Assembly (NCBI GenBank): GCA_002366835.1
Contig: DFBZ01000026.1
Location: 1 to 51,940 of the forward strand
Origin: Gammaproteobacteria bacterium UBA3067
GTDB taxonomy: Bacteria; Pseudomonadota; Gammaproteobacteria; Pseudomonadales; UBA3067
Direction: 5' to 3'
DNA: 51,940 nucleotides
Below, in pieces: positions 15,923 through 25,138 of the stretch. The notes below the pieces were generated by a model, which saw nothing but the letters and a program-made list of their open reading frames with translations, was not told the DNA's origin and ran no database searches. The translations under genes and the position numbers were made by a program. Each line of letters starts with the position of its first letter. Position 1 is the first letter of the stretch.

Positions 15923-17323
15923 TTAGCAAAAGCCCTTACTAAAACCCTCTAATTCATCTTGACTTGCCATTACCTTGTTCACCACTTCTTTTGCCTCATC
16001 GGGGTCGATGCCCAGGCGCTCATAGAGTTCACTGGTTTGTAGAGGTGTCATAAGACAACTACCAGGTGTTTGCGATGCCTCGTTGATTAACAGCTGGCTA
16101 AGGCAGAGAAGGTTGGCATAACTGGCGTAGGGGCCTTGGTAGCTGGGTAACTGCTGCCAGCGCACGGCTTTAATTACTTCTTCGGGTAAGCTCCAGCTCT
16201 CAAACAGGCAGCTGCTGATTTGGTCGCGCGTCATGCCGAATAAGTGCTGGTCGATACAAGTGGCGGGGACATGAGGGTTGGCTTCAATCAAACGACACAA
16301 CAAAGAAAAGTGAGGCGGGAAGGTGTGGCCGATGACCAGGTAACCAAAGTTGTGTAACAGGCCGGACAGGTAGGCCAACCCTCTGGCGGGGCGGTTTCTG
16401 CTGGGATGAAGGCGAGACAGTTGTTCCATTACCGTGGCAGTGGTAATGGCTTGTTGCCAATAAGGGCTTTGGTTGTAGGGATGATCCTTAGGTAGTTGCA
16501 GGGTTTTCCCTATGGCAAGGCCAATGGCGAGGTTCACCACTAGCTCAAAACCCAAAACACGAACGATGGCATCTTCGATAGAGCGAATTTTTCCAGGGAC
16601 CGCGTAGAATGGCGATGCAGCCCAGCTAATGATTTGTGCTGCTAAGCCTGGATCCATGGCAACTACCTCAGTAAGCTCTTCCACTGAGGCGTTGGGGTCA
16701 ATACGCAAACGAATCACCTTTTCTACGCTGACGGGCAACGGTGGTATTTCGAGTGTTTCATTCAGTCGGCTTTTAATCCTGCGTGTGGTAAAGCTTTCTA
16801 CCGCTTTATGAATACTATGGATGTCGCTTTCTTCATCCAGTGATGCTTTGATAAGAGGCTTGAGTGGCTTGCAATAGCGATCCACTTGGGCGCGTTGGGT
16901 CAGGCGGGCAAAGTCCTTCTGGCCGAGTTTAATGTAGACATTGTCTTCACCGGATTCCAGGTAGATCGGATCCAGCTTGAGCAGGTGCCGATCTACAAGC
17001 AGTAGCCCGTCTTCCGGTAGTGGTAAGGTGGTTAAGTTGTTGGTCTCATTTTCATTATTTTCTGCTTTCCCTTCCTGTGCTGGCGCTCTCCAGTTTCTAC
17101 CAAAGCTTTCATTCAGTGTACAAAGGTCGAGAAGGCTGGCCCAGGGAATCAGTACTTGTGCTCTGCCAAGCTCGTCCTCAAGAATTATTCGCGTGGCAAG
17201 GGACGAGGGGGTGGAGGGTGATTTGTTTTCCTGGCTGAGTGCCAGTTCAGTGATGTCGTATTCAATTTTCTCTGATGCCAGGTATTCTTGAACTGGGGCC
17301 GAAAGTGGCATTGTTTTCTCCAT
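15923..17323 (-). CDS. HDOD-domain signalling protein with N-terminal YbaK-like region
   Basis: A 466-residue cytosolic protein. Residues 1-150 begin MPLSAPVQEYLASEKIEYD, a pattern seen in YbaK/ProX-type deacylase domains, but the usual catalytic surroundings are not clear. An HDOD domain fills about 190-400 (LEIPPLPVSVEKVIRL, VAMDPGLAAQIISWA, LLHNFGYLVIGH). HDOD domains generally lack phosphodiesterase activity and serve as signalling scaffolds. It ends at residues DELEGFSKGFC. Single gene between the HU-like operon (convergent) and recG. Start ATG 17323; an ATG four codons later is possible. Confidence 0.85.
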   Translation of the reverse strand: MEKTMPLSAPVQEYLASEKIEYDITELALSQENKSPSTPSSLATRIILEDELGRAQVLIPWASLLDLCTLNESFGRNWRAPAQEGKAENNENETNNLTTLPLPEDGLLLVDRHLLKLDPIYLESGEDNVYIKLGQKDFARLTQRAQVDRYCKPLKPLIKASLDEESDIHSIHKAVESFTTRRIKSRLNETLEIPPLPVSVEKVIRLRIDPNASVEELTEVVAMDPGLAAQIISWAASPFYAVPGKIRSIEDAIVRVLGFELVVNLAIGLAIGKTLQLPKDHPYNQSPYWQQAITTATVMEQLSRLHPSRNRPARGLAYLSGLLHNFGYLVIGHTFPPHFSLLCRLIEANPHVPATCIDQHLFGMTRDQISSCLFESWSLPEEVIKAVRWQQLPSYQGPYASYANLLCLSQLLINEASQTPGSCLMTPLQTSELYERLGIDPDEAKEVVNKVMASQDELEGFSKGFC

Positions 17324-17437
17324 GAAGGTTTAGCTTGTCAGATTTGCTGTGCGAAAGGCCTACCTCATCAGTATAGGAATATTCTTGCTGGCAGGGAGTG
17401 GCGTGAACAAAACTTAACTAAGTTAATCTGATGCGCA

Positions 17438-19537
17438 TTAAACCTGGGCGTATTGTTCGCCCTGGGGCAGCCAGCGTTTGATAAGGGCGTCTATGACACT
17501 TTCGTCCGCCTTTGCATGAAGGGTGTTTGCTACAAGCTGGGCGTGTTCTATAAGATCGACGTGGCACTGTAGGTCGGCGATACGAAAAGCAATATCACCG
17601 GTTTGTCGGGTGCCGAGCAGCTCCCCTGGACCACGCAGTGCCAGGTCTTCTTCAGCAACAACGAAGCCATCATTAGACTCGCGCATTACTTTAAGGCGCG
17701 CTTTGCTTTGGGCGGAAAGCGGTGGATGATAAAGCAGCAGGCAGAAGCTTTCGATGGCACCCCGACCTACACGGCCTCGTAGTTGATGAAGCTGTGCCAG
17801 CCCTAGCCTTTCGGGGTTTTCTATGACCATAAGGCTGGCGTTGGGGACATTGACTCCAACCTCAATCACGGTGGTGGCGACCAGTAGGTCTACCTCGCCG
17901 GCTTTAAATCTCGCCATAATATTGGCTTTATCCTGGCTGTTGAGACGGCCATGAATCAGGGCAATATTGGCATTCGGAATGGCTAGCATAAGCTCTTCTG
18001 CGCTTTTTTCCGCCGCTTGGCACTGCAGCTGCTCCGATTCTTCAATCAGGGTGCAGACCCAGTAGATCTGTTTTTTGTTGGTGCATGCTTGGCGAATGCG
18101 TTCGATGACTTCTTCGCGGCGGGAGTCGGGCAGCACTATGGTTTTGACTGGCGTTCTGCCGGGAGGTAGCTCATCGATAATCGAGTTATCTAGCTCGCCG
18201 TAGGCACACATGGCCAATGAGCGGGGGATAGGGGTGGCAGTCATAACCAGTTGGTGGCAACTTAATGCCCCGCTTTCACTTTTCTGTTTCAAAGTCAGGC
18301 GCTGGTGTACGCCAAAACGGTGCTGTTCATCAATAATGATAATGCCCAGTTTGGAAAAAATCACATCGTCCTGAAACAGAGCGTGAGTACCGATCAGTAA
18401 CTGGGTATCACCACTTTTTAGATTTTCGAGAGCTTGTTGGCGAGCTTTGCCTTTGGTTTTTCCGCTTAACCAGCTGAGTTTTATGTTTAGGGGTTCAAGC
18501 CAATCGCTGAAGGTGATGAAATGCTGTTCGGCGAGAATTTCCGTGGGCGCCATGATGGCGGCTTGGTAGCCGTTTTCGATTGCACGTAAGGCGGCTAAGG
18601 CGGCAATAACGGTCTTGCCGGAACCTACATCTCCTTGCACCAGTCGCAGCATCGGTGCTTCTTGAGTCAGATCTTGGGATATTTCTCTCCACACCCGCTG
18701 TTGCGCGCCGGTCAGCGTAAAAGCCAATTGCTGCAGAAATTTGGGAGTGACGCTCACCTGGTCGCACAAGGGTGGGGCTGGGTGGTGGCGTAGCTGTTGC
18801 CTTAGGTTTAACAGACTGAGACTATGGCTAATCAGCTCCTCAAAGGCTAGTCGCTGTTGGCAGGGGTGTTGTTTTTCGGCAATTTGATCGAGCTTCGCAT
18901 CAGGTGGTGGCTCATGCAGATAAAGCAGTGCGTCCTTAAGTGATGGCAGTTGATATTGCTGGCATATTTTTGTGGGAAGGTAGTCGGGCAAAATGAGTGT
19001 TGCGTTTTGTTTAAACTGCGTCAGCACCTGAGCGACCACCTTTGTGATTCTTTGCTGTGTGAGGCCTTCGGTGGCTGGGTAGATGGGGGTCAGTGTTTGG
19101 GGTAGAGCTTGGATACTGTTTTCACCGAGTTCATATTCGGGGTGGTAAATCTCTAGGCCGGTGCTGCCTTGCCTGACTTCCCCGTAGCAACGAATATCCT
19201 TCCCTGGAGCAAACTGGTTTTTTTGAGCCGTCGTAAAATAATAAAACCGCAGGCCGATGATGCCGCTATTGTCTTTAATACGGCAAAGCAGGCTGCGCTT
19301 GCGCCCTAGAGCTACTTCGCAACTGATTATTTTTCCTTGAATGACGGCGGGGTGGTGGGGAAAAAGGTGGGCAATGGGGGTGATGCGGGTGCGATCTTCG
19401 TAGCGGTGGGGAAGGTGGAAGAGAAGGTCAATACAGCGGTGAATGTGCAAACGCCCAAACTTTTCCGCCAAGCTGGGGCCAACCCCTTTGAGTTTCGTCA
19501 GGGGCTGGGAGAAGTTTTCGTCAGCGCTTAGGGGCAT
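17438..19537 (-). CDS. recG: ATP-dependent DNA helicase RecG
   Basis: Branch-migrating helicase that regresses stalled forks and processes R-loops. The 699-residue product has an N-terminal wedge (KLKGVGPSLAEKFGRLHI; OB fold about 55-155) and helicase domains with Walker A GDVGSGKTV, the DEQH box IIIDEQHRFG, motif III MTATPIPRSL and the terminal QLRGRVGRG. It is 18 bases downstream of ridA and the last gene of gmk-rpoZ-spoT-ridA-recG, a common gammaproteobacterial order. Confidence 0.97.
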   Translation of the reverse strand: MPLSADENFSQPLTKLKGVGPSLAEKFGRLHIHRCIDLLFHLPHRYEDRTRITPIAHLFPHHPAVIQGKIISCEVALGRKRSLLCRIKDNSGIIGLRFYYFTTAQKNQFAPGKDIRCYGEVRQGSTGLEIYHPEYELGENSIQALPQTLTPIYPATEGLTQQRITKVVAQVLTQFKQNATLILPDYLPTKICQQYQLPSLKDALLYLHEPPPDAKLDQIAEKQHPCQQRLAFEELISHSLSLLNLRQQLRHHPAPPLCDQVSVTPKFLQQLAFTLTGAQQRVWREISQDLTQEAPMLRLVQGDVGSGKTVIAALAALRAIENGYQAAIMAPTEILAEQHFITFSDWLEPLNIKLSWLSGKTKGKARQQALENLKSGDTQLLIGTHALFQDDVIFSKLGIIIIDEQHRFGVHQRLTLKQKSESGALSCHQLVMTATPIPRSLAMCAYGELDNSIIDELPPGRTPVKTIVLPDSRREEVIERIRQACTNKKQIYWVCTLIEESEQLQCQAAEKSAEELMLAIPNANIALIHGRLNSQDKANIMARFKAGEVDLLVATTVIEVGVNVPNASLMVIENPERLGLAQLHQLRGRVGRGAIESFCLLLYHPPLSAQSKARLKVMRESNDGFVVAEEDLALRGPGELLGTRQTGDIAFRIADLQCHVDLIEHAQLVANTLHAKADESVIDALIKRWLPQGEQYAQV

Positions 19538-19555
19538 GTGTGCGGTCTGATGGCT

Positions 19556-19945
19556 CTATGCATCAGTAAGCAGAATGCCATCCATTTCGACGCCCACCCC
19601 TTTGGGCAGCGAGGCAACGCCAATGGCTGCGCGTGCAGGATAGGGCTGGTCAAAATAACGGGACATTACTTCGTTTACCAATGCGAAGTTTCCTAAATCA
19701 GTGAGGAAAATATTCAGTTTAACGATATCATTCAGCGTGCCGCCTGCGGCGTCGCAAACTGCCTTGAGGTTTTCAAAAACCTGGGTGATATGGGCTTCGA
19801 TATCGCCTTCAATAATTTCCATGCTTTTGGGATCAAGGGGGATTTGCCCTGAAAGGTAAACGGTATTTTGTACTTTAACGGCTTGAGAGTAGGTGCCAAT
19901 GGCTTGAGGTGCGTTTTCGGTAGAAATTACTTCTTTCTTTATCAT
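19556..19945 (-). CDS. ridA: Reactive intermediate/imine deaminase RidA
   Basis: Hydrolyses reactive enamine/imine intermediates from PLP enzymes such as threonine dehydratase. The 129-residue length is standard. Visible motifs are AIGTYSQAV near the N-terminus, KLNIFLTDLGNF, and the active-site segment YPARAAIGVASLPKGVGVEMDGI with the catalytic Arg and Glu. It lies between spoT and recG; start ATG preceded by an AAGGCA-type site. Confidence 0.95.
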   Translation of the reverse strand: MIKKEVISTENAPQAIGTYSQAVKVQNTVYLSGQIPLDPKSMEIIEGDIEAHITQVFENLKAVCDAAGGTLNDIVKLNIFLTDLGNFALVNEVMSRYFDQPYPARAAIGVASLPKGVGVEMDGILLTDA

Positions 19946-19995
19946 GATAGATGCCTTGTTTACGAGTTAGCGCAAAGGGATTCTATAGCGAAGTG

Positions 19996-22116
19996 TCAGG
20001 ATTTTACACGGGTGATTTTTGATATGGTTTTAATGGCTCTGAGTCGCTTAATGGCGCGGGCCAGATGAATGCGGTCCTGCACTGAAATAATTAACCGTAT
20101 AACATTGTAATTAGCGCTTTTTTCTTCCATGTTTATGGACTCAACATTAGCGTTAGAGCGGGTAATGGCGTTTGCTATGACGGCCAGTGCGCCACGTTGG
20201 TTTTCCAGTTCAACGCGAATTTCTGCCTGGTATTCGCCTTCCACCTCGTCCGACCAGACCACGGGGATGTACTTTTCTGATTTCTGTTCGCGGCCTTGAA
20301 TGTTATTGCAATGATCGCTGTGTACAACGATTCCTCTTCCCGAACTTAAGTGTCCTACGATGGCATCGCCGGGGATAGGGTGGCAGCACTTGGCAAAGGT
20401 GATAACCATTCCTTCGGTGCCTTTGATGGCCAGGGCATTGAGTTTGCCAGGGCGCTCTTCATCGGCTGTACTCTCTGTTTCATTTAAAAGCTGGCGAGCA
20501 ATAATCTGCGCCATTCTATTGCCGAGGCCGATGTCCTCAAGCAGCTCGTCACGGGTTTTAAAGCCATACTCCTGCAGTGCTCTCTCCATCGTGTCTTCAG
20601 AAAGATCGGCCAGTGAGCTGTTTAGTTGACTGAGTGAGGCATTTAACAGGCGCTCGCCAAGGCTGACGGATTCTGATTGGCGCTTATGCTTCAGGTAGTG
20701 GCGAATATTACTGCGTGCCTTACTGGTAATAACAAAGCTGAGCCAAGAAGGGTTTGGCTGGGCGCCGGAGGTGGTAATGATTTGTACGGTTTGCCCGCTT
20801 TGTAGTGGTGCGCTGAGGGGCGAAAGGCGGTTGTCAACGCGCGCTGCTACGCATCGATTACCCACATCAGTGTGTACGGCATAGGCGAAGTCGATGGGTG
20901 TTGCGCCGGCAGGTAGCTCCAAAATATTACCCTTGGGGGTAAAGATATAAACTTCGTCTGGGAAAAGGTCTATTTTGACGTTTTCGATAAACTCCAGAGA
21001 GCTGCCCGCTTGTTGTTGAATATCTAGGAGGCTTTTCATCCACTCGTGCGCACGTGACTGGGCGTGATGTGGGCTCAGTTCGTCGTCGCTTTTATAGAGC
21101 CAGTGGGCAGCGATGCCATTGTTGGCCATGGCTTCCATTTCTTCTGTGCGGATTTGCACTTCGATGGGTACGCCATTCAGGCCCTTTACCGTGGTGTGAA
21201 GAGACTGGTAGCCGTTGGCTTTGGGGATGGCTATGTAATCCTTGAAGCGACCGGGAATTGGCAGATAGAGGTTGTGTATAGTTCCCAGGGTGCGATAGCA
21301 GGTGTCCACATTCGCAGTAATGATTCGGAAACCGAATACATCCATGATTTCATCGAAGGGTTTACGGCTGTCGCGCATCTTGTTGTAGATGCTATAGAGG
21401 TGCTTCTGGCGACTCACCACTCGCGCATTGATATTCTCGTCGATAAGGCGCTTGTCAATGGTCTCATTGAGGTGGGACATGATCTCATCGCGATTTCCAA
21501 TGGCCTTTTGGACGGCTTTTTCGATGAGTTGTGCGCGCAAGGGGTAGAGGGCAGAAAAGCCAAGATCTTCAAATTCTATGCGGAAGCTATTCATCCCCAG
21601 TCGGTTGGCAATGGGGGCGTATATTTCCAGAGTTTCCGTGGCGATGCGGCGGCGTTTTTTTGGTTGCAGCACTCCCAGCGTGCGCATGTTGTGTAAGCGG
21701 TCAGACAGTTTTACTAAAATAACGCGAATATCCTGGGTCATGGCCAGAACCATTTTGCGAAAGTTTTCTGCCTGAGCAATGGCGCGGGATTCAAATTTGA
21801 TCTGGGAGATTTTGCTGACGCCATCCACCAGCTCTGCCACGACTGAGCCGAATTTTTCGGCTACTTCCTCCTTGGTGGCGTCGGTGTCTTCGATAACATC
21901 ATGCAGCAATGCAGCCATCAGGCTTTGATGGTCCATATGCATATCAGAAAGAATGTAGGCTACAGCGAGAGGATGGGTGATATAAGGCTCACCACTACGG
22001 CGAAACTGTCCTTCGTGGTGATGCTCGGCAAAGTAATAAGCTTCTGCAATTTGCTGTGTGTAATCTTTTTCAAGATATGTAGACAGGCGATCAGTGAGAT
22101 CGTCTATAGTTTGCAA
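19996..22116 (-). CDS. spoT: Bifunctional (p)ppGpp synthetase/hydrolase SpoT
   Basis: Controls the stringent response by making and hydrolysing (p)ppGpp. The 706-residue product has an HD hydrolase domain with H72-D73 in LLHDVIEDTD, a synthetase domain (SRQKHLYSIYNKM, VFGFRII, IPKANGYQSLHTTV), a TGS domain (about 385-445) and a C-terminal ACT domain. Both catalytic sites look intact. The start is TTG at 22116: GGGAGA lies 8 bases upstream, no in-frame ATG is available, and the length matches E. coli SpoT. It is 274 bases downstream of rpoZ, with two hairpins in the gap. Confidence 0.96.
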   Translation of the reverse strand: MQTIDDLTDRLSTYLEKDYTQQIAEAYYFAEHHHEGQFRRSGEPYITHPLAVAYILSDMHMDHQSLMAALLHDVIEDTDATKEEVAEKFGSVVAELVDGVSKISQIKFESRAIAQAENFRKMVLAMTQDIRVILVKLSDRLHNMRTLGVLQPKKRRRIATETLEIYAPIANRLGMNSFRIEFEDLGFSALYPLRAQLIEKAVQKAIGNRDEIMSHLNETIDKRLIDENINARVVSRQKHLYSIYNKMRDSRKPFDEIMDVFGFRIITANVDTCYRTLGTIHNLYLPIPGRFKDYIAIPKANGYQSLHTTVKGLNGVPIEVQIRTEEMEAMANNGIAAHWLYKSDDELSPHHAQSRAHEWMKSLLDIQQQAGSSLEFIENVKIDLFPDEVYIFTPKGNILELPAGATPIDFAYAVHTDVGNRCVAARVDNRLSPLSAPLQSGQTVQIITTSGAQPNPSWLSFVITSKARSNIRHYLKHKRQSESVSLGERLLNASLSQLNSSLADLSEDTMERALQEYGFKTRDELLEDIGLGNRMAQIIARQLLNETESTADEERPGKLNALAIKGTEGMVITFAKCCHPIPGDAIVGHLSSGRGIVVHSDHCNNIQGREQKSEKYIPVVWSDEVEGEYQAEIRVELENQRGALAVIANAITRSNANVESINMEEKSANYNVIRLIISVQDRIHLARAIKRLRAIKTISKITRVKS

Positions 22117-22138
22117 CTAGCTATCTCCCGTATGATTT

Positions 22139-22160
22139 AGGCACTTTGAGCAAAGTGCCT
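22139..22160 (-). promoter_or_regulatory. Hairpin in the spoT leader
   Basis: AGGCACTTT (22139-22147) and AAAGTGCCT (22152-22160) form a 9-bp stem with a GAGC/GCTC loop, a few bases upstream of the spoT ribosome binding site. It could attenuate spoT transcription or affect its translation; no T-run follows on the minus strand. Confidence 0.5.
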
Positions 22161-22340
22161 TTATTACTCGCGCAAGCAAGGTTAAGACTACTGCCATAAG
22201 TGACACTTGTCCATGTCTGCGTGTTGAATGGCTGAGAGAGGATAAAGGGAGCGCTGCGTTTGTTTATGGCTATTGGTACTTGCGAGGATCTGCTGCGTCG
22301 TTTTGCATGTGAATAGCGGGGGGGCTTAGGCGGGAAACTG

Positions 22341-22367
22341 AAAGCCAGCACTGGACTGGCTGGCTTT
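22341..22367 (-). terminator. Hairpin downstream of rpoZ
   Basis: AAAGCCAGC (22341-22349) pairs with GCTGGCTTT (22359-22367) around a 9-base loop, 23 bases past the rpoZ stop. On the minus strand it is followed by CAGTTT, a weak T-run, so partial termination before spoT is likely. Confidence 0.5.
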
Positions 22368-22390
22368 AACAATATTTTGCAAGCTGTCGT

Positions 22391-22633
22391 TTAGATAAGC
22401 TCGAGGTTTTCTTCTTGAGGTTCTGGTTTGTCCAGCGTGTCGATATTTGAAGGGGTGATAAGTTCTTCTGAAATTTCACGTAGGGCCACAACCGTAGGCT
22501 TATCATTTTCCCACTCAACCAAGGGGTCTTTGCCGCCCGTGGCAATTTGGCGTGCGCGCTTGCTGGCAAGTAATACCAGTTCGAAACGGTTTTCTACGTG
22601 TTTTAGGCAATCTTCTACGGTAACTCGCGCCAT
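22391..22633 (-). CDS. rpoZ: RNA polymerase omega subunit
   Basis: Binds beta-prime, helps RNA polymerase assembly and forms part of a ppGpp site. The 80-residue product shows the family core MARVTVEDCLKHVENRFELV, LLASKRARQIATGG and KPTVVALREISE, followed by an acidic tail. It lies between gmk and spoT as in E. coli, which links it to the stringent-response gene. Confidence 0.97.
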   Translation of the reverse strand: MARVTVEDCLKHVENRFELVLLASKRARQIATGGKDPLVEWENDKPTVVALREISEELITPSNIDTLDKPEPQEENLELI

Positions 22634-22700
22634 CTCGGGAGGGCTCCATTAGCTGTTTTGGTTGAGAACAGGCAATTATAGTGTATTGACTAGCTTTAGC

Positions 22701-23312
22701 TCAAGCTAAAAGCTGTTTTAGCAGTTTGTCCTGCTTTATTTTTTGGTTTTTTAATCGTAATCGCTGTGACATGAAAATGGCTTTGAGCTGTTCCAGCGCT
22801 TCATTAAACTGGTCGTTAATTACAACATAGTCATACTCAAGAAAGTGGGACATTTCCTCTTCGGCCTGAGCCATTCTTTTATTGATAACCTCGCCGCTGT
22901 CCTGGCCTCTGCCGTTGAGCCTTTCAAAAAGTGCCTCTTTTGAAGGAGGAAGGATAAAAATCGAAACGGCTTCTGGCTTCAGCTTGCGAACCTGTTGAGC
23001 ACCTTGCCAATCAATCTCAAGAATAATATCGGTGTTTTGGTTCAGCTGGGCATCGACCCATGCCTCTTCCGTACCATAGTAGTTACCAAAAACCTCTGCT
23101 TGCTCCAAAAAGGCGGCTTCGCTGGTCATTTTCTGGAAAGCTTCGACGGTAATGAAGTGGTAGTCACTGCCATCCTCTTCACCGGGGCGTTTTTCACGGG
23201 TAGTGTGGGATACCGAGGTGCGGATGTCGACTTGTTCCTGCACAAGTTTGCTTAATAGGCTGGTTTTACCTGCACCGGATGGTGCTGAAATAATAAATAG
23301 TGTGCCGCTCAT
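22701..23312 (-). CDS. gmk: Guanylate kinase
   Basis: Phosphorylates GMP to GDP. The 203-residue product has the P-loop SAPSGAGKTSL at 9-19, the GMP-binding TSVSHTTREKRPGEEDGSDYHF segment (seen as SHTTREKRPGE, DYHF), and the IDWQGAQQVR block. First gene of gmk-rpoZ-spoT-ridA-recG. Cytosolic, standard length. Confidence 0.97.
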   Translation of the reverse strand: MSGTLFIISAPSGAGKTSLLSKLVQEQVDIRTSVSHTTREKRPGEEDGSDYHFITVEAFQKMTSEAAFLEQAEVFGNYYGTEEAWVDAQLNQNTDIILEIDWQGAQQVRKLKPEAVSIFILPPSKEALFERLNGRGQDSGEVINKRMAQAEEEMSHFLEYDYVVINDQFNEALEQLKAIFMSQRLRLKNQKIKQDKLLKQLLA

Positions 23313-23373
23313 AACTGGACTCTTGCTTGGTGATCGATTAGGGAGTGCCTAGCATTTTTACGTTAACATGCTC

Positions 23374-24240
23374 CTATTCAATATTCTGCACCTGTTCGCG
23401 CATTTGTTCGATTAGCACCTTGAGCTCCACTGCTGAGAGGGTGTTGTCGTTACTGTTGGATTTTGATGCCAAGGTATTGGCCTCGCGATTGAATTCCTGC
23501 ATAAGAAAATCGAGACGCCGGCCTACGGCACCGCCTTTCTCCAATACACGGGTGACTTCTTCGCAGTGGTGCTGAAGGCGATCCAGTTCTTCGCTGATGT
23601 CGAGTTTTTGGGCAATGATTACCAGCTCTTGCTCGATACGTTCGTTGTGCGTATCCAAATCGAGTTCATTAAGTCGCGAGAGCAGTTTTTCGCGGTAGCG
23701 ACTGCTGAGCTCGGGCAAGCGTTCGCGAATGGCGTTGGTTTGTTCCTGAATCGACTGATTACGCTCCTGCAAAAAACCTTTGAGTGACAGTCCTTCGCGC
23801 TCACGGCTGGCGCTCAAGTCAATAAGCGTGGTGTTAAGCAAGTCGAGAATTTTTTCTGCCAGTAGTGAGCCATCTACTTTCATCTCTTGGGTGGCGCCTG
23901 GCCATTGAAGCAGCTCGATGGCGGATAAGGGGGCGGGGTTGCTGAGCTGTTGGTTGAGCGTTTCGCAATGCTGGACAAGGTTTTCCAGCAGGGTTTGGTT
24001 AATCTGAATGCTACCATGTTCGCTACCAAGGTGATTGAGTTTTAGACTGCATTCAATTTTGCCACGCTGCAGGTGGTTTTTAAGTTGTTTGCGCACGGCT
24101 TCTTCAAGGTGGCGCAGGTTGTCTGGGAGGCGAATGGCCAGCTCAAGGTAACGATGATTGACGGAGCGCACCTCCCAAACCAGTTGGGTTTCATCGAGGT
24201 TGCTTTGCTGTCTTGAAAAGCCGGTCATACTGCGGATCAT
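23374..24240 (-). CDS. yicC: YicC-family endoribonuclease
   Basis: YicC proteins are endoribonucleases linked to small-RNA turnover. I place the start at ATG 24240 (MIRSMTGFSRQQ), the conserved family N-terminus, with GAGAAG upstream; the longer frame is not supported. 288 residues. Conserved blocks seen are EVRSVNHRYLE, the GKIECSLKL strand, and the C-terminal DISEELDRLQHHCEE and GRRLDFLMQEFNREANTLASK. Divergent from rph, the usual partner order. Confidence 0.94.
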   Translation of the reverse strand: MIRSMTGFSRQQSNLDETQLVWEVRSVNHRYLELAIRLPDNLRHLEEAVRKQLKNHLQRGKIECSLKLNHLGSEHGSIQINQTLLENLVQHCETLNQQLSNPAPLSAIELLQWPGATQEMKVDGSLLAEKILDLLNTTLIDLSASREREGLSLKGFLQERNQSIQEQTNAIRERLPELSSRYREKLLSRLNELDLDTHNERIEQELVIIAQKLDISEELDRLQHHCEEVTRVLEKGGAVGRRLDFLMQEFNREANTLASKSNSNDNTLSAVELKVLIEQMREQVQNIE

Positions 24241-24416
24241 GGGTTTCTTCTCGTTGATAGGGCTGTAGCCACATATTTGGGGGTAATATTGAAGCAGTTC
24301 CCGCTTTGTGCGGCAATCGCTTTTCTGAATGTGGGTGCTATCAGTGGGCACAAAAGTTTATACTATGCACCGGTTTTGAATTTGTTTTTAACCCTTATAT
24401 ATAGGAATCAACATTT

Positions 24417-25133
24417 ATGCGTCCAAGTGGCCGAGCACCCGATCAATTACGAGAAATTAAAATTACCCGCGAATACACCTGCCATGCGGAAGGCTCTGTG
24501 CTGGTGGAATTTGGCAACACAAAAGTGCTTTGTAATGCTTCGGTTGACCAAGGCGTGCCGCGTTTTATGAGGGGCCAGGGGCGAGGATGGGTTACGGCTG
24601 AATATGGCATGCTACCGCGCTCCACTAATTCTCGTATGCATCGTGAGGCATCGCGTGGCAAACAGGGTGGACGTACTCTTGAGATTCAACGTTTGATTGG
24701 GCGATCCTTGCGTGCCGCCACAAACCTGAAGGCCATGGGTGAAAACACCATTACGCTTGACTGTGATGTCATTCAAGCTGACGGTGGAACGCGTACCGCT
24801 GCAATAACGGGCGCCAGTGTGGCCCTGGTAGATGCTTTCACCCATATGTTAAATAAAAAAATGGTGAAGGATGACCCTTTGATCGGGCTGATTGCCTCGG
24901 TCTCGGTGGGTGTATACAAGGGCACGCCAGTGCTTGATCTTGATTATATCGAAGATTCCAATGCCGATACCGACATGAATGTAGTGATGACTCAGCAGGG
25001 CGGTTTTGTGGAAATACAGGGCACAGCAGAGGGCGATTCCTTTAGTCGCGCCGAGAATGATGCACTGCTGGATCTTGCCGAGAAAGGCATCCAGGATTTG
25101 GTTAAAGCTCAGCAACATGCTTTGCAGTGGTAG
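24417..25133 (+). CDS. rph: Ribonuclease PH
   Basis: Phosphorolytic 3'-5' exoribonuclease that trims tRNA 3' ends; hexameric. The 238-residue product begins MRPSGRAPDQLREI and carries GRGWVTAEYGMLPRST, RQGGRT-like residues (SRGKQGGRTLEIQRLIGRSLR) and the catalytic DCDVIQADGGTRTA. Start ATG after AGGAA. It runs into pyrE, six bases apart. Both rph and pyrE look intact. Confidence 0.97.
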   Translation: MRPSGRAPDQLREIKITREYTCHAEGSVLVEFGNTKVLCNASVDQGVPRFMRGQGRGWVTAEYGMLPRSTNSRMHREASRGKQGGRTLEIQRLIGRSLRAATNLKAMGENTITLDCDVIQADGGTRTAAITGASVALVDAFTHMLNKKMVKDDPLIGLIASVSVGVYKGTPVLDLDYIEDSNADTDMNVVMTQQGGFVEIQGTAEGDSFSRAENDALLDLAEKGIQDLVKAQQHALQW

Positions 25134-25138
25134 GTCTT

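Noticed and set aside
22121..22372. 83-residue frame between spoT and rpoZ (minus)
   Set aside because: Proline/lysine-rich sequence with no recognisable similarity, spanning two hairpins; looks like chance.
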